From the NCBI RefSeq assembly GCF_023702225.1, contig NZ_JAMQCO010000006.1, positions 107,988 to 171,987 on the forward strand: 64,000 nt of DNA, in the 5' to 3' direction. Positions 17,272 to 27,636 of the stretch are shown here, one piece after another. The position numbers and the translations under genes were made by a program. Under the pieces are notes generated by a model. That model was not told the origin of the DNA. It searched no databases and worked only from the letters and a program-made list of their open reading frames with translations. How positions within the stretch are numbered: position 1 is the stretch's first letter; the number at the start of each line of letters is the position of its first letter. The DNA comes from Aureimonas altamirensis (GTDB lineage Bacteria; Pseudomonadota; Alphaproteobacteria; Rhizobiales; Rhizobiaceae).

Positions 17272-18448
17272 CGCCGTCCGGACGGAGGAGGGCGTCTCGC
17301 CATTCTCCTTCCGCACCGTGCCTGCGATGCTGGCCGAATGGGGCGGCGCACGCCGCCTCGGCGGCATGCTGGCGGACTGGCGGCCCGAGAGGAACCTGCT
17401 TCTGGTCACCGATGCCGGGCTGCACCGTGCCGGCGTGCTGGAGCCGGCCAGGCGCTCTTTGGCCGCCTCCGGTTTCCGCGTCACCGTCTTCGATGCCGTC
17501 GTCGCCGACCCGCCGGAAACCGTATTGCTGGCATGCGTCGACGCTGCGCGGGCGGCGGGCTGCGACATCGTGGTTGGTCTGGGCGGTGGCTCGTCCATGG
17601 ATGTCGCCAAGCTGGCCGCCGTGAAGATCGGCTCATCCCAACCGCTTTCCGACATGTACGGCATCGACAGGGTCGTCGGCGCGAGGGTACCGCTGGTGCA
17701 GGTGCCGACGACGGCGGGCACCGGTTCGGAAGCCACAAACATCACCATTCTCACGACCGGCGAGACGACCAAGATGGGCGTCGTTTCCGCCCAGCTCTAC
17801 GCGGATCTCGTGCTTCTGGATGCGGAACTGACGGTCGGGCTGCCACCACTGCATACGGCAGCCACCGGTATCGATGCCATGGTGCATGCGATCGAGGCCT
17901 ATACGTCCCGCCACAGGAAAAACCCGTTGTCCGATGCGCTTGCACGCGAGGCCCTGCGGCTTCTGTCCGCCAACCTCGTCGATGCCTGCCGCGACGGGCA
18001 AAACCGGCCGGCGCGCGAGGCCATGCTGCTCGGCGCAAACCTTGCCGGACAAGCCTTCGCCAATGCGCCGGTGGCCGCGGTCCATGCGCTGGCCTATCCG
18101 CTGGGCGGGCATTTCCACATCCCGCACGGCCTGTCCAACGCGTTGATGCTCGGCCCCGTCCTGTCCTTCAACATGAAGGCGGCCGCGCCGCTCTATGCCG
18201 AACTTCATGATGTCGTGGCAGGAGCGTCCCGAGGCGATACTGCCGAGCGGGCGCGCGGGTTCGTCCAATTCATGGAAGAGCTGATGAACGCTTCCGGGGC
18301 GCCGCGCCGCCTGCGCGATGCCGGCGTAGCCGTGGAAAGCCTGCCCATGCTGGCGGCCGACGCGATGAAACAGACGAGGCTTCTGGGCAACAATCCCGTC
18401 GAGGTCACCGAGGCCGACGCACTGAACCTCTACCGGCAGGCGTTCTAG
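17252..18448 (+). CDS. Iron-containing alcohol dehydrogenase, possible 4-hydroxybutyrate dehydrogenase
   Basis: 398 aa type III alcohol dehydrogenase. NAD-binding GLGGGSSMDVAK and VPTTAGTGSEAT are present. Metal-binding residues lie in DAMVHAIEAYTSR and in PLGGHFHIPHGLSNALM. Pairing with gabD is the classical arrangement for oxidising 4-hydroxybutyrate to succinate semialdehyde and then succinate, so that is my favoured role. Other short hydroxy acids or alcohols remain possible because this family is broad. Its stop codon overlaps that of the convergent gamma-glutamyltransferase gene. Confidence 0.85.
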   Translation: MSAVPSDAVRTEEGVSPFSFRTVPAMLAEWGGARRLGGMLADWRPERNLLLVTDAGLHRAGVLEPARRSLAASGFRVTVFDAVVADPPETVLLACVDAARAAGCDIVVGLGGGSSMDVAKLAAVKIGSSQPLSDMYGIDRVVGARVPLVQVPTTAGTGSEATNITILTTGETTKMGVVSAQLYADLVLLDAELTVGLPPLHTAATGIDAMVHAIEAYTSRHRKNPLSDALAREALRLLSANLVDACRDGQNRPAREAMLLGANLAGQAFANAPVAAVHALAYPLGGHFHIPHGLSNALMLGPVLSFNMKAAAPLYAELHDVVAGASRGDTAERARGFVQFMEELMNASGAPRRLRDAGVAVESLPMLAADAMKQTRLLGNNPVEVTEADALNLYRQAF

Positions 18449-20181
18449 TAGCCGATGGCCGCGCCGGCCGTGGCGCGGCTGTCGATGGCGCCATAGTAGC
18501 GCGCCGTACCGGTGCCGGCCTCGATCTCGGCCAGGTCGCGTCCGCCCACGAGAATGCCGGCCGCTTCGCCCCAGATCGTCCAGTCCGGATCGATGCCGAC
18601 TTCGTATCCCATGCCGGCCAGCAGCCTCAGCGTGTCCGGCGACAGGGCGTAGGGCTCGATGGTGACCTTGTCCGGCAGCCATTGATGATGGATGCGCGGC
18701 GCGTCGATCGCCTGCTGGATATCCATCCCATGGTCGATGACGTTCATGATCGCCGCCAGGGTGATGGTTATGATGCGGGAGCCGCCTGGACTGCCGATCA
18801 CCATGAAGGGCCGCCCTTCATGGGAGACGATGGTCGGGCTCATGGACGAGAGGGGCGACTTGCCGGGCTCGATGGCATTCGCTTCGCCCTGCACGAGGCC
18901 ATAGAGGTTCGGCACGCCGGGCTTCGAGGTGAAGTCGTCCATCTCGTTGTTCAGGAGTATGCCCGTCCCTGCGGCCACCTTGCCCGTGCCGAACGAGCCG
19001 TTCAGCGTATAGGTGACGGCAACCGCGTTACCGTCCTTGTCGATGATCGAGTAATGCGTCGTCTCTTTCGATTCCGTCGCCCCGGCAGGTCTGAGGTTTT
19101 CGCTCACGCCGGCGCGGTAGGGGTCGATGCGCGCGCGGATTTCCTCCGCATAGGCCTTGCTGGTCAGTTTTTCGACCGGGTTGTCGACGAAGTCCGGATC
19201 GCCCAGCGCCGTGTTGCGGTCCACGAAGGCATGGCGCATCGCCTCCACCATGAGGCGCGTCGTCTCCGCCGAGCCGTAGCCGAGATAGGAGATCGGATAG
19301 CCCTCGAGCACGTTGAGGATTTCACAGATGATGAGGCCGCCGGACGAGGGTGGCGGGGACGACACGATGTCGTATCCTCGATAGCTGCATTCCACCGGCT
19401 CCAGCTCCCGGACGCGATACTCTTCGAAATCGGGCTTGGCGAGGATTCCGCCGTTCGCCTGGCTGGCCTGGACGATCAGGTCGGCGATCTCGCCCTTGTA
19501 GAAGGCGTCCGCTCCGCCCTGCGATACGGCCTCGAGCGAGCCGGCAAGGTCGTGCTGCACCAGCCTGTCGCCGAGGCGGAGCGGCTCCCCGTCCTTCAAA
19601 AATATCGCCGCTGCGGCCGGATCCTGCGCAAGCATGTCGTTGCCGTCGGCAAGGGAGGCGATGTCGCCCGGCTCCAGCACGAACCCCTCTTGCGCAAGCC
19701 GCAGGGCCGGGGCGATCAAACGTTCACGCTCCCAGGTGCCGTATTTCTCGCGTGCGGCCTCGAAGCCTGCGACCGAGCCGGGAACGCCGATGGCAAGATA
19801 CGTATCGGTGCTGGCGCCGGGGACCGGTTCGCCCGACGCGTCCAGATACATGTCGCGCGTCGCGGCTTTCGGGGCGCGCTCCCGGAAATCCAGGAAGGTC
19901 GAGGTGCCGTCGGCAAGGCGGATGGTCATGAACCCGCCGCCGCCGAGATTGCCTGCCGTGGGATAGACGACCGCCAGCGCATAGCCGACGGCGATGGCAG
20001 CATCCACCGCGTTGCCGCCCTGCCGGAGCACCTCGACACCCACCTGCGATGCAAGGTGCTGGGCGGTGACGACCATGCCGTCATTTCCCTCGACCGGCGC
20101 CGGCGAGGCGGCATGAGATTGCCAAGGATGGGCGACGGCGAGCGTCGAAACGAGAAGAAGCATCCTGAGTGGTGCAGGCAT
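18445..20181 (-). CDS. ggt: Gamma-glutamyltransferase
   Basis: 578 aa. Sec signal peptide (about 1-22, ending SHAA), then the heterodimeric Ntn-hydrolase precursor: GMVVTAQHLASQVGVEVLRQGGNAVDAAIA at the N-terminus, and the self-processing and catalytic Thr in ESKETTHYSIIDK, where the small subunit would begin. LLNNEMDDFTSKPG and LSSMSPTIV are conserved substrate-site segments. It hydrolyses or transfers gamma-glutamyl groups such as those of glutathione, in the periplasm. The ATG at 20181 has GGGAGG six bases upstream. It is transcribed toward the 4-hydroxybutyrate genes and appears monocistronic. Confidence 0.93.
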   Translation of the reverse strand: MPAPLRMLLLVSTLAVAHPWQSHAASPAPVEGNDGMVVTAQHLASQVGVEVLRQGGNAVDAAIAVGYALAVVYPTAGNLGGGGFMTIRLADGTSTFLDFRERAPKAATRDMYLDASGEPVPGASTDTYLAIGVPGSVAGFEAAREKYGTWERERLIAPALRLAQEGFVLEPGDIASLADGNDMLAQDPAAAAIFLKDGEPLRLGDRLVQHDLAGSLEAVSQGGADAFYKGEIADLIVQASQANGGILAKPDFEEYRVRELEPVECSYRGYDIVSSPPPSSGGLIICEILNVLEGYPISYLGYGSAETTRLMVEAMRHAFVDRNTALGDPDFVDNPVEKLTSKAYAEEIRARIDPYRAGVSENLRPAGATESKETTHYSIIDKDGNAVAVTYTLNGSFGTGKVAAGTGILLNNEMDDFTSKPGVPNLYGLVQGEANAIEPGKSPLSSMSPTIVSHEGRPFMVIGSPGGSRIITITLAAIMNVIDHGMDIQQAIDAPRIHHQWLPDKVTIEPYALSPDTLRLLAGMGYEVGIDPDWTIWGEAAGILVGGRDLAEIEAGTGTARYYGAIDSRATAGAAIGY

Positions 20182-20272
20182 TCGATACCTCCCGGTTCGG
20201 CAATCAGCCACCGATTGCAGATCGGAGGCGAGGCCGCACGGCTTGTCAAGCGCCGGGGCAGGCGTGGTGCGC

Positions 20273-20324
20273 CCTTATGCGATCCTTATGCCGGCCCGGA
20301 TACTTCCTGATCGAAAACTTATGC
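20273..20324 (+). promoter_or_regulatory. Tandem CCTTATGC repeats, probable KdpE operator and kdp promoter region
   Basis: CCTTATGC occurs at 20273-20280 and 20284-20291, spaced 11 bases apart, one helical turn, as expected for an OmpR-type regulator binding direct repeats. A third CTTATGC is at 20318-20324. The site lies just upstream of the kdp operon, which encodes its own KdpE at its far end. It sits between the divergent ggt start and the first small ORF. Confidence 0.6.
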
Positions 20325-20368
20325 GGCTTGGCTCACATGGATTGCGGCCCTGAAAGGAGGGGCCCGCA

Positions 20369-20452
20369 ATGTCCGATCTCTTCTATCTCGCCATCGGCAT
20401 CGGCGCGTTCGTCGCGCTTGCGGCCTACGCCCGCGCGCTGGCATCGCAATGA
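20369..20452 (+). CDS. 27-aa membrane peptide preceding kdpF
   Basis: A short ORF (MSDLFYLAIGIG... ending ALASQ) with a strong GGAGG ribosome site eight bases upstream. It is almost entirely one hydrophobic helix. Its stop overlaps the kdpF start by ATGA, so it is probably translated with the operon. Function is unknown; it may be a second KdpF-like stabilising peptide or a translational-coupling leader. I do not recognise a named family with certainty. Confidence 0.7.
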   Translation: MSDLFYLAIGIGAFVALAAYARALASQ

Positions 20453-20541
20453 CCGGCTTCGACCTTGTCGTCGGCGGCTTCGCGGCCGCCTTCGTTGCCG
20501 TTTATCTCGGCTACGCACTGCTGCGGCCCGAGCGCTTCTGA
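20449..20541 (+). CDS. kdpF: KdpF, small subunit of the K+-transporting ATPase
   Basis: 30 aa single-span peptide: [10 protein letters not shown], then a hydrophobic helix, then [10 protein letters not shown]. The LLRPERF ending is the hallmark of KdpF, which stabilises the KdpABC complex. It overlaps the preceding 27-aa ORF by ATGA and lies 31 bases before kdpA. Confidence 0.92.
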   Translation: MTGFDLVVGGFAAAFVAVYLGYALLRPERF

Positions 20542-20572
20542 TCCAACCCGACCCAATCCGGAAAGCCAAACC

Positions 20573-22282
20573 ATGACGCTTGTCGGCTGGTTGCAGATCA
20601 TCGCCATTCTTGCCTCGTGCGTGATCTCCGCCCTCGTTCTCGGTCGCTCCATGGCCCGCGTCTTTGCGGGCGAGCGGACCCTCATGTCACCCATGCTGGA
20701 GCCCTTGGAGCGCGCCATCCATCGCATTGCCGGCATAAACCCCGCCAGGGAACAGGGCTGGCTCGCCTTCGCCCTGTCGATGCTGGCCTTCAACCTTGCA
20801 GGATTTCTGGCCCTGTATGCCCTGCTGCGGCTGCAGGGCCTTCTGCCGTTCAACCCGTCGGGCCTTGCGGGGCTGGACGCCGACCTTGCCTTCAACACCG
20901 CAGTCTCCTTCGTAACCAACACCAATTGGCAATCCTATGCGGGCGAGGCTGCGATGAGCGACCTCAGCCAGATGGCGGGGCTGACGGTGCAGAACTTCCT
21001 GTCCGCCGCAACGGGTATCGCGCTGGCGCTCGCGCTGGTGCGGGGGTTTGCGCGCGGCAGCGTCTCGACCATCGGCAATTTCCACGTGGATGCGATCCGC
21101 GCGATCCTCTATGTGCTCCTGCCGCTCGCCATCGTCACCGCAACGGTGCAGGTCGCCCTCGGCACGCCGCAGACGCTGGAGGGGCCGGTTGCCGCCACCA
21201 CGCTCGACGGCGGTACGCAGATCATCGCGCGTGGGCCGGTGGCCTCCCAGATCGCCATCAAGCAACTAGGCACAAATGGCGGCGGCTTCTTCAACGCCAA
21301 TGCCGCACATCCCTTCGAGAACCCGTCGCCGCTGAGCAACGCCCTGACCATCTGGCAGATGCTGGTGGTGTCTCTCGGCCTTGTCTTCGCATTCGGCCGC
21401 ATGATCGACGACACGCGGCAGGCCCGCGTGCTCGTCGCCGTCATGGGCTTGCTGCTGATCGCCGGGGTCGGCGCCGCCTATTGGGCGGAAAGCGCCGGAA
21501 CGCCCATGCTGGCTGCTGCCGGACTCGACCCCGCCGGGGGCAACATGGAGGGCAAGGAGGTGCGCTTCGGCATTGCCGCCTCGGCGCTGTTCGCCGCCGT
21601 GACGACCGGGCTGTCCGACGGCGCGGTCAATGCCATGCACGACTCCTTCACGCCGATCGGCGGTATGGTGCCTATGGTGCTCATCATGCTCGGGGAGATC
21701 CTGCCGGGCGGCGTCGGTTCCGGCCTCTACGGCATGCTGGTCATGGCCATCGTCGCGGTGTTCGTCGCCGGCCTCATGGTGGGCCGCACGCCGGAATATC
21801 TCGGCAAGAAGATTGAGGCCGGGGACATCAAGCTCGCCGTCCTCGCCATCGTCGTGCTGCCGATGGCGATGCTGGGCTTCGCCGCCCTATCCGCCGTCAA
21901 TCCCGCTGCGCTGGCCACGCTCAACAATGCCGGGCCGCACGGCCTTTCCGAAATCTACTACGCCTATGCCTCGGCGGCGGGAAATAACGGCTCCGCCTTT
22001 GCCGGGCTGGGCGCGGATAATCCCTGGTGGAATACCACCCTCGCGCTGGCGATGCTGGTGGGCCGGTTCGCCTATGTCGTTCCGGTCGTCGCCATCGCCG
22101 GCCGTCTGGCCGCCAAGCCGAAGCTTGCGCCGTCGCCCGGCACTTTCCCCACACATGGGTTGCTGTTCGCCGGACTTCTGGCTGGCGTGATCCTCATCCT
22201 CGGCGGTCTGCAGTTCTTTCCCGCGCTGGCGCTCGGCCCGATCGCCGAACAGGTCCAGATGCTGTCCGGCAAGACCTTCTGA
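20573..22282 (+). CDS. kdpA: KdpA, K+-selective channel-like subunit
   Basis: 569 aa, full length, about ten to twelve membrane segments. The four selectivity-filter loops are readable: [47 protein letters not shown] and [16 protein letters not shown]. KdpA carries K+ in the high-affinity KdpFABC pump. The start is the ATG at 20573 with GGAAAG upstream, since an upstream extension would run through kdpF. Confidence 0.97.
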   Translation: MTLVGWLQIIAILASCVISALVLGRSMARVFAGERTLMSPMLEPLERAIHRIAGINPAREQGWLAFALSMLAFNLAGFLALYALLRLQGLLPFNPSGLAGLDADLAFNTAVSFVTNTNWQSYAGEAAMSDLSQMAGLTVQNFLSAATGIALALALVRGFARGSVSTIGNFHVDAIRAILYVLLPLAIVTATVQVALGTPQTLEGPVAATTLDGGTQIIARGPVASQIAIKQLGTNGGGFFNANAAHPFENPSPLSNALTIWQMLVVSLGLVFAFGRMIDDTRQARVLVAVMGLLLIAGVGAAYWAESAGTPMLAAAGLDPAGGNMEGKEVRFGIAASALFAAVTTGLSDGAVNAMHDSFTPIGGMVPMVLIMLGEILPGGVGSGLYGMLVMAIVAVFVAGLMVGRTPEYLGKKIEAGDIKLAVLAIVVLPMAMLGFAALSAVNPAALATLNNAGPHGLSEIYYAYASAAGNNGSAFAGLGADNPWWNTTLALAMLVGRFAYVVPVVAIAGRLAAKPKLAPSPGTFPTHGLLFAGLLAGVILILGGLQFFPALALGPIAEQVQMLSGKTF

Positions 22283-22307
22283 CAGACGCCAAACGGAGTA
22301 CCCTACA

Positions 22308-24356
22308 ATGCCTTCGCAGGCTCGAACATCCATTCTCCAGCCGGACCTTCTGGCGCGATCGGCGCTGGAAGCGTTCCGCAAGCTCAATCCAGCCGCGCTG
22401 ATGCGCAACCCCGTCATCTTCGTGACGGAAGTGGTCGCCTGCGCGGCAACGCTGCTCCTCATTCGCGACATCGCCGCCGGCAGCCCGATCTCATTTACCG
22501 GCCAGATCGCGGCATGGTTGTGGTTTACGGTGCTGTTCGCCAATTTCGCGGAGGCGGTTGCCGAAGGCCGCGGCCGCGCCCAGGCCGAGAGCCTGCGCCG
22601 CGCACGCACCGACACGGTGGCGCAACGCCTTGTTGATGCAAACGACCGATCCTGCGTCGAAACGGTTTCGGCGCTCGACCTGAAGCTCGGGGACCGTGTC
22701 CTGGTCGAAGCCGGCGGCCTGGTGCCCGGTGACGGCGAGATCGTCGACGGTATCGCATCGGTCAACGAGGCGGCTGTGACGGGCGAGTCCGCGCCCGTCA
22801 TCCGTGAAGCCGGCGGCGACCGTTCTGCCGTGACCGGCGGAACGAGCGTCGTTTCAGATTGGATCGTGGTTCGCATCACCGCGGAGCCCGGCTCTTCCTT
22901 TCTCGACCGCATGATCGCACTGGTGGAGGGCGCGGAGCGCCGGAAGACACCGAACGAACTGGCTCTTACCGTCCTTCTGGTCGGTATGACGCTGATCTTC
23001 CTCGTGGCGGTCGTGACATTGGCCGGTTTCGCGTCCTATTCCGGCGTGCTCGTCTCGGTTCCGGTGCTGGTGGCGTTGCTGGTTACGCTGATTCCCACCA
23101 CGATCGGCGGGCTCCTTTCGGCCATCGGTATCGCGGGGATGGACAGGCTGCTTCGGCACAACGTGCTGGCCATGTCCGGCAAGGCCGTGGAAGCGGCAGG
23201 CGACGTCGATACGCTGCTTCTCGACAAGACGGGCACGATCACCTTCGGCAACCGCATGGCGGCCGAAATCCTGCCCATGGGTGGCGCCTCGCCCCGCCAG
23301 GCAGCCGAGACCGCCAGCCTCGCCAGCCTTGCGGACGAGACCCCGGAGGGGCGCTCGATCGTGGCCCTGGCTCATGAGGCCCATGGCATTACAGCCGAGC
23401 ATGCCGGCAACGCGACAAGCCGCTTCGTCGCCTTCAGCGCCGCAACCCGCCTGTCCGGCGTCGACATGGACGGACGGCGGATCCGAAAAGGGGCGGTCGA
23501 TGCCATCCGTGCCTTCGTGGCCGAAGAGGGCCGCGCGACCGCTCCCAATGGTTTCGATGCGGCGGTGGACAGGATAGCCCGTTCCGGCGGCACGCCGCTG
23601 GCGCTGGCGGACGGCGGCCGCATCGTCGGGGTGATCCATCTCAAGGATGTGGTGAAGCCGGGCATCAAGGAGCGGTTTGCCGAATTGCGCCGCATGGGCA
23701 TCCGTACCGTCATGGTGACCGGCGACAACCCCGTCACGGCAGCAGCGATCGCGTCGGAGGCCGGCGTCGACGATTTCATCGCCGAGGCGACGCCCCAGGA
23801 CAAGCTGGCCTATATCCGGGCAGAGCAGGGGCAGGGACGGCTCGTCGCCATGTGCGGCGACGGCACCAACGACGCGCCGGCGCTGGCCCAATCGGATGTT
23901 GGCGTGGCCATGCAGACCGGCACCCAGGCAGCGCGCGAAGCCGGCAACATGGTCGACCTCGATTCCGATCCGACGAAGCTGATCGAGATCGTGGGCATCG
24001 GCAAGCAATTGCTGATGACGCGCGGCGCGCTCACGACGTTTTCGATCGCCAACGACGTGGCGAAATATTTCGCGATCATTCCCGCCTTGTTCGTCGCCGC
24101 GATTCCGGAACTCGGCGTCCTGAACATCATGGGGCTCGCCTCGCCGCAGAGCGCCATCCTGTCGGCGGTCATCTTCAACGCGCTCATCATCATGGCGCTC
24201 ATTCCGCTGGCCCTGCGCGGCGTCGCCTATCGCCCGGCCGATGCCTCGTCGGTGCTGGCCCGCAACCTCGCGATCTACGGCATCGGCGGTATCGCCGCGC
24301 CCTTCGCCGGCATCAAACTCATAGACATGGCCGTATCGGCCATCGGTCTGGCATAA
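22308..24356 (+). CDS. kdpB: KdpB, P-type ATPase subunit
   Basis: 682 aa. Actuator motif VTGESAPVI, phosphorylation site [10 protein letters not shown], nucleotide-domain region and hinge [13 protein letters not shown] and [10 protein letters not shown] are all intact. It hydrolyses ATP to drive K+ uptake through KdpA. Length and gene order are standard. Confidence 0.97.
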   Translation: MPSQARTSILQPDLLARSALEAFRKLNPAALMRNPVIFVTEVVACAATLLLIRDIAAGSPISFTGQIAAWLWFTVLFANFAEAVAEGRGRAQAESLRRARTDTVAQRLVDANDRSCVETVSALDLKLGDRVLVEAGGLVPGDGEIVDGIASVNEAAVTGESAPVIREAGGDRSAVTGGTSVVSDWIVVRITAEPGSSFLDRMIALVEGAERRKTPNELALTVLLVGMTLIFLVAVVTLAGFASYSGVLVSVPVLVALLVTLIPTTIGGLLSAIGIAGMDRLLRHNVLAMSGKAVEAAGDVDTLLLDKTGTITFGNRMAAEILPMGGASPRQAAETASLASLADETPEGRSIVALAHEAHGITAEHAGNATSRFVAFSAATRLSGVDMDGRRIRKGAVDAIRAFVAEEGRATAPNGFDAAVDRIARSGGTPLALADGGRIVGVIHLKDVVKPGIKERFAELRRMGIRTVMVTGDNPVTAAAIASEAGVDDFIAEATPQDKLAYIRAEQGQGRLVAMCGDGTNDAPALAQSDVGVAMQTGTQAAREAGNMVDLDSDPTKLIEIVGIGKQLLMTRGALTTFSIANDVAKYFAIIPALFVAAIPELGVLNIMGLASPQSAILSAVIFNALIIMALIPLALRGVAYRPADASSVLARNLAIYGIGGIAAPFAGIKLIDMAVSAIGLA

Positions 24357-24368
24357 GGAGGCCGACCC

Positions 24369-24950
24369 ATGATCGCGCAACTTCGCAGCGCCGTGACGCT
24401 TGTCGCGCTGTTCACGCTTCTCGTCGGCATCGCCTATCCCATGGCGATGACGGGCCTTGCCGGCGCTCTGTTTCCGTATCAGGCGGCCGGCAGCCTGGTG
24501 GAGCGTGACGGACGGATCGTCGGATCCACTCTCATCGGCCAGCCCTTTGCCGGGCAGGGCTACCTTCATCCGAGGCCGTCCGCGGCCGGGTCAGGGTATG
24601 ACGCCTCGGCCTCGGGCGGCAGCAATCTCGGCCCCACCAGCGCGCGGTTGCAGCAAAGGATGGCTGCCGATACGGCGATGCTGCAGGCACGGTACGGCGC
24701 AGGCCCGCTGCCGGCCGACGCGGCGACGGCCTCCGCAAGCGGGCTCGACCCACATGTCTCTCCGGCTTATGCGCGAATGCAGGTTGCGCGCATAGCGGAA
24801 GCGCGCGGAATGGAGCCGTCGCGGGTGCTGCGCCTGATAGACGCGATGACGGATGGACGTACATTGGGCATTCTGGGAGAGCCGCGCGTGAACGTGCTAT
24901 CGGTCAATCTGGCGTTGGACGAAATGGCGGCGGGCCGCGATGGTGGATGA
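24369..24950 (+). CDS. kdpC: KdpC, accessory subunit of the K+-transporting ATPase
   Basis: 193 aa. One N-terminal membrane anchor (about 10-32), then a soluble domain with GQPFAGQGYLHPRPSAAG, SGGSNLGPTS and SGLDPHVSPAYA, all typical of KdpC. AAGGAGG precedes the ATG. Its end overlaps kdpD by 11 bases. Confidence 0.97.
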   Translation: MIAQLRSAVTLVALFTLLVGIAYPMAMTGLAGALFPYQAAGSLVERDGRIVGSTLIGQPFAGQGYLHPRPSAAGSGYDASASGGSNLGPTSARLQQRMAADTAMLQARYGAGPLPADAATASASGLDPHVSPAYARMQVARIAEARGMEPSRVLRLIDAMTDGRTLGILGEPRVNVLSVNLALDEMAAGRDGG

Positions 24951-27636
24951 CGAGGGGCCGAAGGCGTCGGCCGACGCGCTGTTGGCCGACGCCGAGCGGG
25001 AGGGGCGGGGCAGGCTGCGCCTTTTTCTGGGCGCGGCTCCCGGCGTCGGCAAGACCTATGCGATGCTGCAGGCCGCGCGTGCCGCCGCGGCAGCCGGGCG
25101 TGATGTCGCCATCGGCGTGGTGGAAACGCATGGGCGCGCGGAAACGGAGGCGCTGCTGTCGGGCCTCGAGATCTTGCCGCGTAGGGGCATCGCCTATCGC
25201 GGACGGCTCATCCCCGAATTCGACCTGGACGCCGCGCTGAAGCGTCGGCCGCAATTGCTGCTGATCGACGAATATGCCCATTCCAACGTGCCGGGGAGCC
25301 GGCACCCGAAGCGCTGGCGCGACGTCCAGGATTGCTTGAAGTTGGGCATCGACGTCTGGACCACGATGAATATCCAGCATGTCGAGAGCCTGAACGATGT
25401 GGTCCAGCGCATCACCGGAGTCCGCGTGCGCGAAACCGTGCCGGACAGCCGCATCCAGATGGTGGACGAGATCGTGCTGGTCGATCTGCCTTCGGACGAG
25501 TTGATCCGGCGTCTGGGCGAAGGCAAGGTCTATGTCGAGGATACGGCAACCCGCGCCAAGCAGAACTTCTTCCGGCCGAACAACCTGACGGCGCTTCGCG
25601 AACTGGCGTTGCGGCAGGTTGCCGCCCGCGTCGACAGCGACCTGATCGAGCGGATGCAGGGCAGCGCCATAGAGGGGCCATGGGCGGCGGGCGAACGGTT
25701 GCTCGTCGCCATCGGGGCGGACGTCGCGGCCGAAGGGCTGGTGCGCGAGGCCGCCCGGCTTGCCGACCTGCTCGGCGCACACTGGTTTGCCGTCACGATC
25801 GACAGGCCCGGCCATCAAGCGAGCGACGATCAGCGCCGGTGCATAGACCGGGCGATGAAGCTGGCCGCCGATCTCGGCGCCCAGACGGCCAGCCTTGTCG
25901 GAGCGGACCTGCCGGGCACCCTCCTCAAATTCGCGCGGGTTCAGAACGTAACGCAGGTCGTGGTGGGCAAGGCACGCCGGCACGGGCCGCTGAGCCGCCT
26001 TTCGGCGCATTGGCCGCGCGCCACCCTTGCCGATGCCCTGGTGGGACGGGCCGAAGGCATTGCCGTTCACGTCCTGACCGGGGCGCCTTCGGCGACGGAG
26101 CCGCGGCGCCTGATGCGGCCGGCCTTAAGGCCGGCGGGCGGATACGTCGTCGCCGCGGCCTGTGTGGCGGCGGCGACGCTGGCGGGCCTTGCGGTCAGCC
26201 ATGTCGTCGATCTGCCGAATCTTTCGATGCTGTATCTTCTGGCGGTGGTGATTCCGGCGATCCGCCACGGCGTGCTGCCGGCGATCCTGGCGTCGATCCT
26301 GTCGTTTCTGGCCTACAATCTCGTCTTCATCCAGCCGACGGGAACGCTGACGATCGCGCGGCCGCACGAATTTCTGGCGCTGGCGATCTTCCTGATCATC
26401 GCCGTCAGCATGGCGACGCTGGCCGGCCGCCTGCGCGAGCAGAACCGCTCCGCCGTGCGCCGCACGCGGGCGGCGCGCCGCCTCTACCAGGTCACGCAGC
26501 GCCTGTCCGCCCTGCCGGACCCGCAATCGGTGGGCGAAGCGGCGGTCTCCGAAGTTCATGCCGCGCTCGAGCGCGCAACCATCCTGCTGGGGCCCGATGA
26601 AGATGGCGGCGTCACGATCGTCGCCGCCTGGCCGCCGGAAGACAGGCTCGACATGCCGTCCCGCATGGCTGCGCTATGGGCTTTCGAGCACGATGAACCT
26701 GCGGGATCGGGTACGGAGACGCTGCCGGCCAGCAACTGGCTCTTCCGTCCGCTCAACGCCGATGGCCGGCGCGTCGGCGTTCTCGGCATCGAGACGGATG
26801 AGGCGATGGCGCCTCTGGACGGGGAGGGACAAGTCCTGTTCCAGACGCTGGGCGAGCAGGTGGCGGCGGCGCTGCATCGGGCGCGCCTGTCTACGGAAAT
26901 CCGTGGCGCGCAGGCCGCTGCGGAAACGGAGCGTGTGCGCAATACGCTGCTTGCATCGATCAGCCATGATTTTCGTACGCCATTATCGTCGATCCTCGGT
27001 TCCGCCACCAGCCTTATCGATTATGGGAGCCGCATGGACGCCGCCACACGGGCCGACCTTCTCGGCCAGATCCGCGACGAGGCCGGCCACCTCGACGGGA
27101 TGGTGCGCAACCTGCTCGCGATCACGCGGCTGGAGGCGGGCTCGCTCGACCTCCGGCGCGACTGGGTGGATATCGGCGATATCCTCAACCGGGCCGCCGC
27201 TGCCGCGCGCCGTCGGGGGGCGCTCCAGGAGATCGAGGTTCGCGTGCCGCCGGGCCTTCCGCTGGCCTACGCCGACCAAAGCCTTCTGGAGCAGGCGGTG
27301 GGCAACGTTCTCGGCAACGCGTTGCGCCATGCCGGCGCCAAGGCGCACATCGCCTTGCGCGCCGAGCAGGACGGCCGGGATATCGTCATGCGCGTGTGCG
27401 ACGACGGCCCCGGCATCCCGCCGGAACTGGCCGAACGCATCTTCGAAAAGTTCGTCGTCGGCGGCGGCGCCCGGACTGCCGACGGCAGCGACGGGGCCGG
27501 TCTGGGGCTGGCCATCGCGCGGGGCGTCATGCAGGCGCATGGCGGAAACGCCATGCTGGACGTTGCCGATGCCGGCGCCGGGGGCGCGCGGTTCGTGTTG
27601 CGGATGCCGATCGACGAAAGGAGGGGCGGGGCATGA
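24940..27636 (+). CDS. kdpD: KdpD, K+/turgor sensor histidine kinase
   Basis: 898 aa. N-terminal KdpD domain with Walker A GAAPGVGKTYAML and NIQHVESLNDVV (about 20-230), a universal-stress-protein-like domain (about 250-370), four membrane segments (about 395-500), a GAF-like region (about 520-650), phosphoacceptor His in ASISHDFRTPLSSILG, and a C-terminal ATPase domain with GNALRHAG, DDGPGIPPEL and GAGLGLAIARGVM. It senses K+ limitation and phosphorylates KdpE, whose gene overlaps it by ATGA. Confidence 0.97.
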   Translation: MVDDEGPKASADALLADAEREGRGRLRLFLGAAPGVGKTYAMLQAARAAAAAGRDVAIGVVETHGRAETEALLSGLEILPRRGIAYRGRLIPEFDLDAALKRRPQLLLIDEYAHSNVPGSRHPKRWRDVQDCLKLGIDVWTTMNIQHVESLNDVVQRITGVRVRETVPDSRIQMVDEIVLVDLPSDELIRRLGEGKVYVEDTATRAKQNFFRPNNLTALRELALRQVAARVDSDLIERMQGSAIEGPWAAGERLLVAIGADVAAEGLVREAARLADLLGAHWFAVTIDRPGHQASDDQRRCIDRAMKLAADLGAQTASLVGADLPGTLLKFARVQNVTQVVVGKARRHGPLSRLSAHWPRATLADALVGRAEGIAVHVLTGAPSATEPRRLMRPALRPAGGYVVAAACVAAATLAGLAVSHVVDLPNLSMLYLLAVVIPAIRHGVLPAILASILSFLAYNLVFIQPTGTLTIARPHEFLALAIFLIIAVSMATLAGRLREQNRSAVRRTRAARRLYQVTQRLSALPDPQSVGEAAVSEVHAALERATILLGPDEDGGVTIVAAWPPEDRLDMPSRMAALWAFEHDEPAGSGTETLPASNWLFRPLNADGRRVGVLGIETDEAMAPLDGEGQVLFQTLGEQVAAALHRARLSTEIRGAQAAAETERVRNTLLASISHDFRTPLSSILGSATSLIDYGSRMDAATRADLLGQIRDEAGHLDGMVRNLLAITRLEAGSLDLRRDWVDIGDILNRAAAAARRRGALQEIEVRVPPGLPLAYADQSLLEQAVGNVLGNALRHAGAKAHIALRAEQDGRDIVMRVCDDGPGIPPELAERIFEKFVVGGGARTADGSDGAGLGLAIARGVMQAHGGNAMLDVADAGAGGARFVLRMPIDERRGGA

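Noticed and set aside
15829..17772. 647-codon minus-strand open frame
   Set aside because: Antisense to gabD and the iron dehydrogenase; composition is that of a mirrored coding strand.
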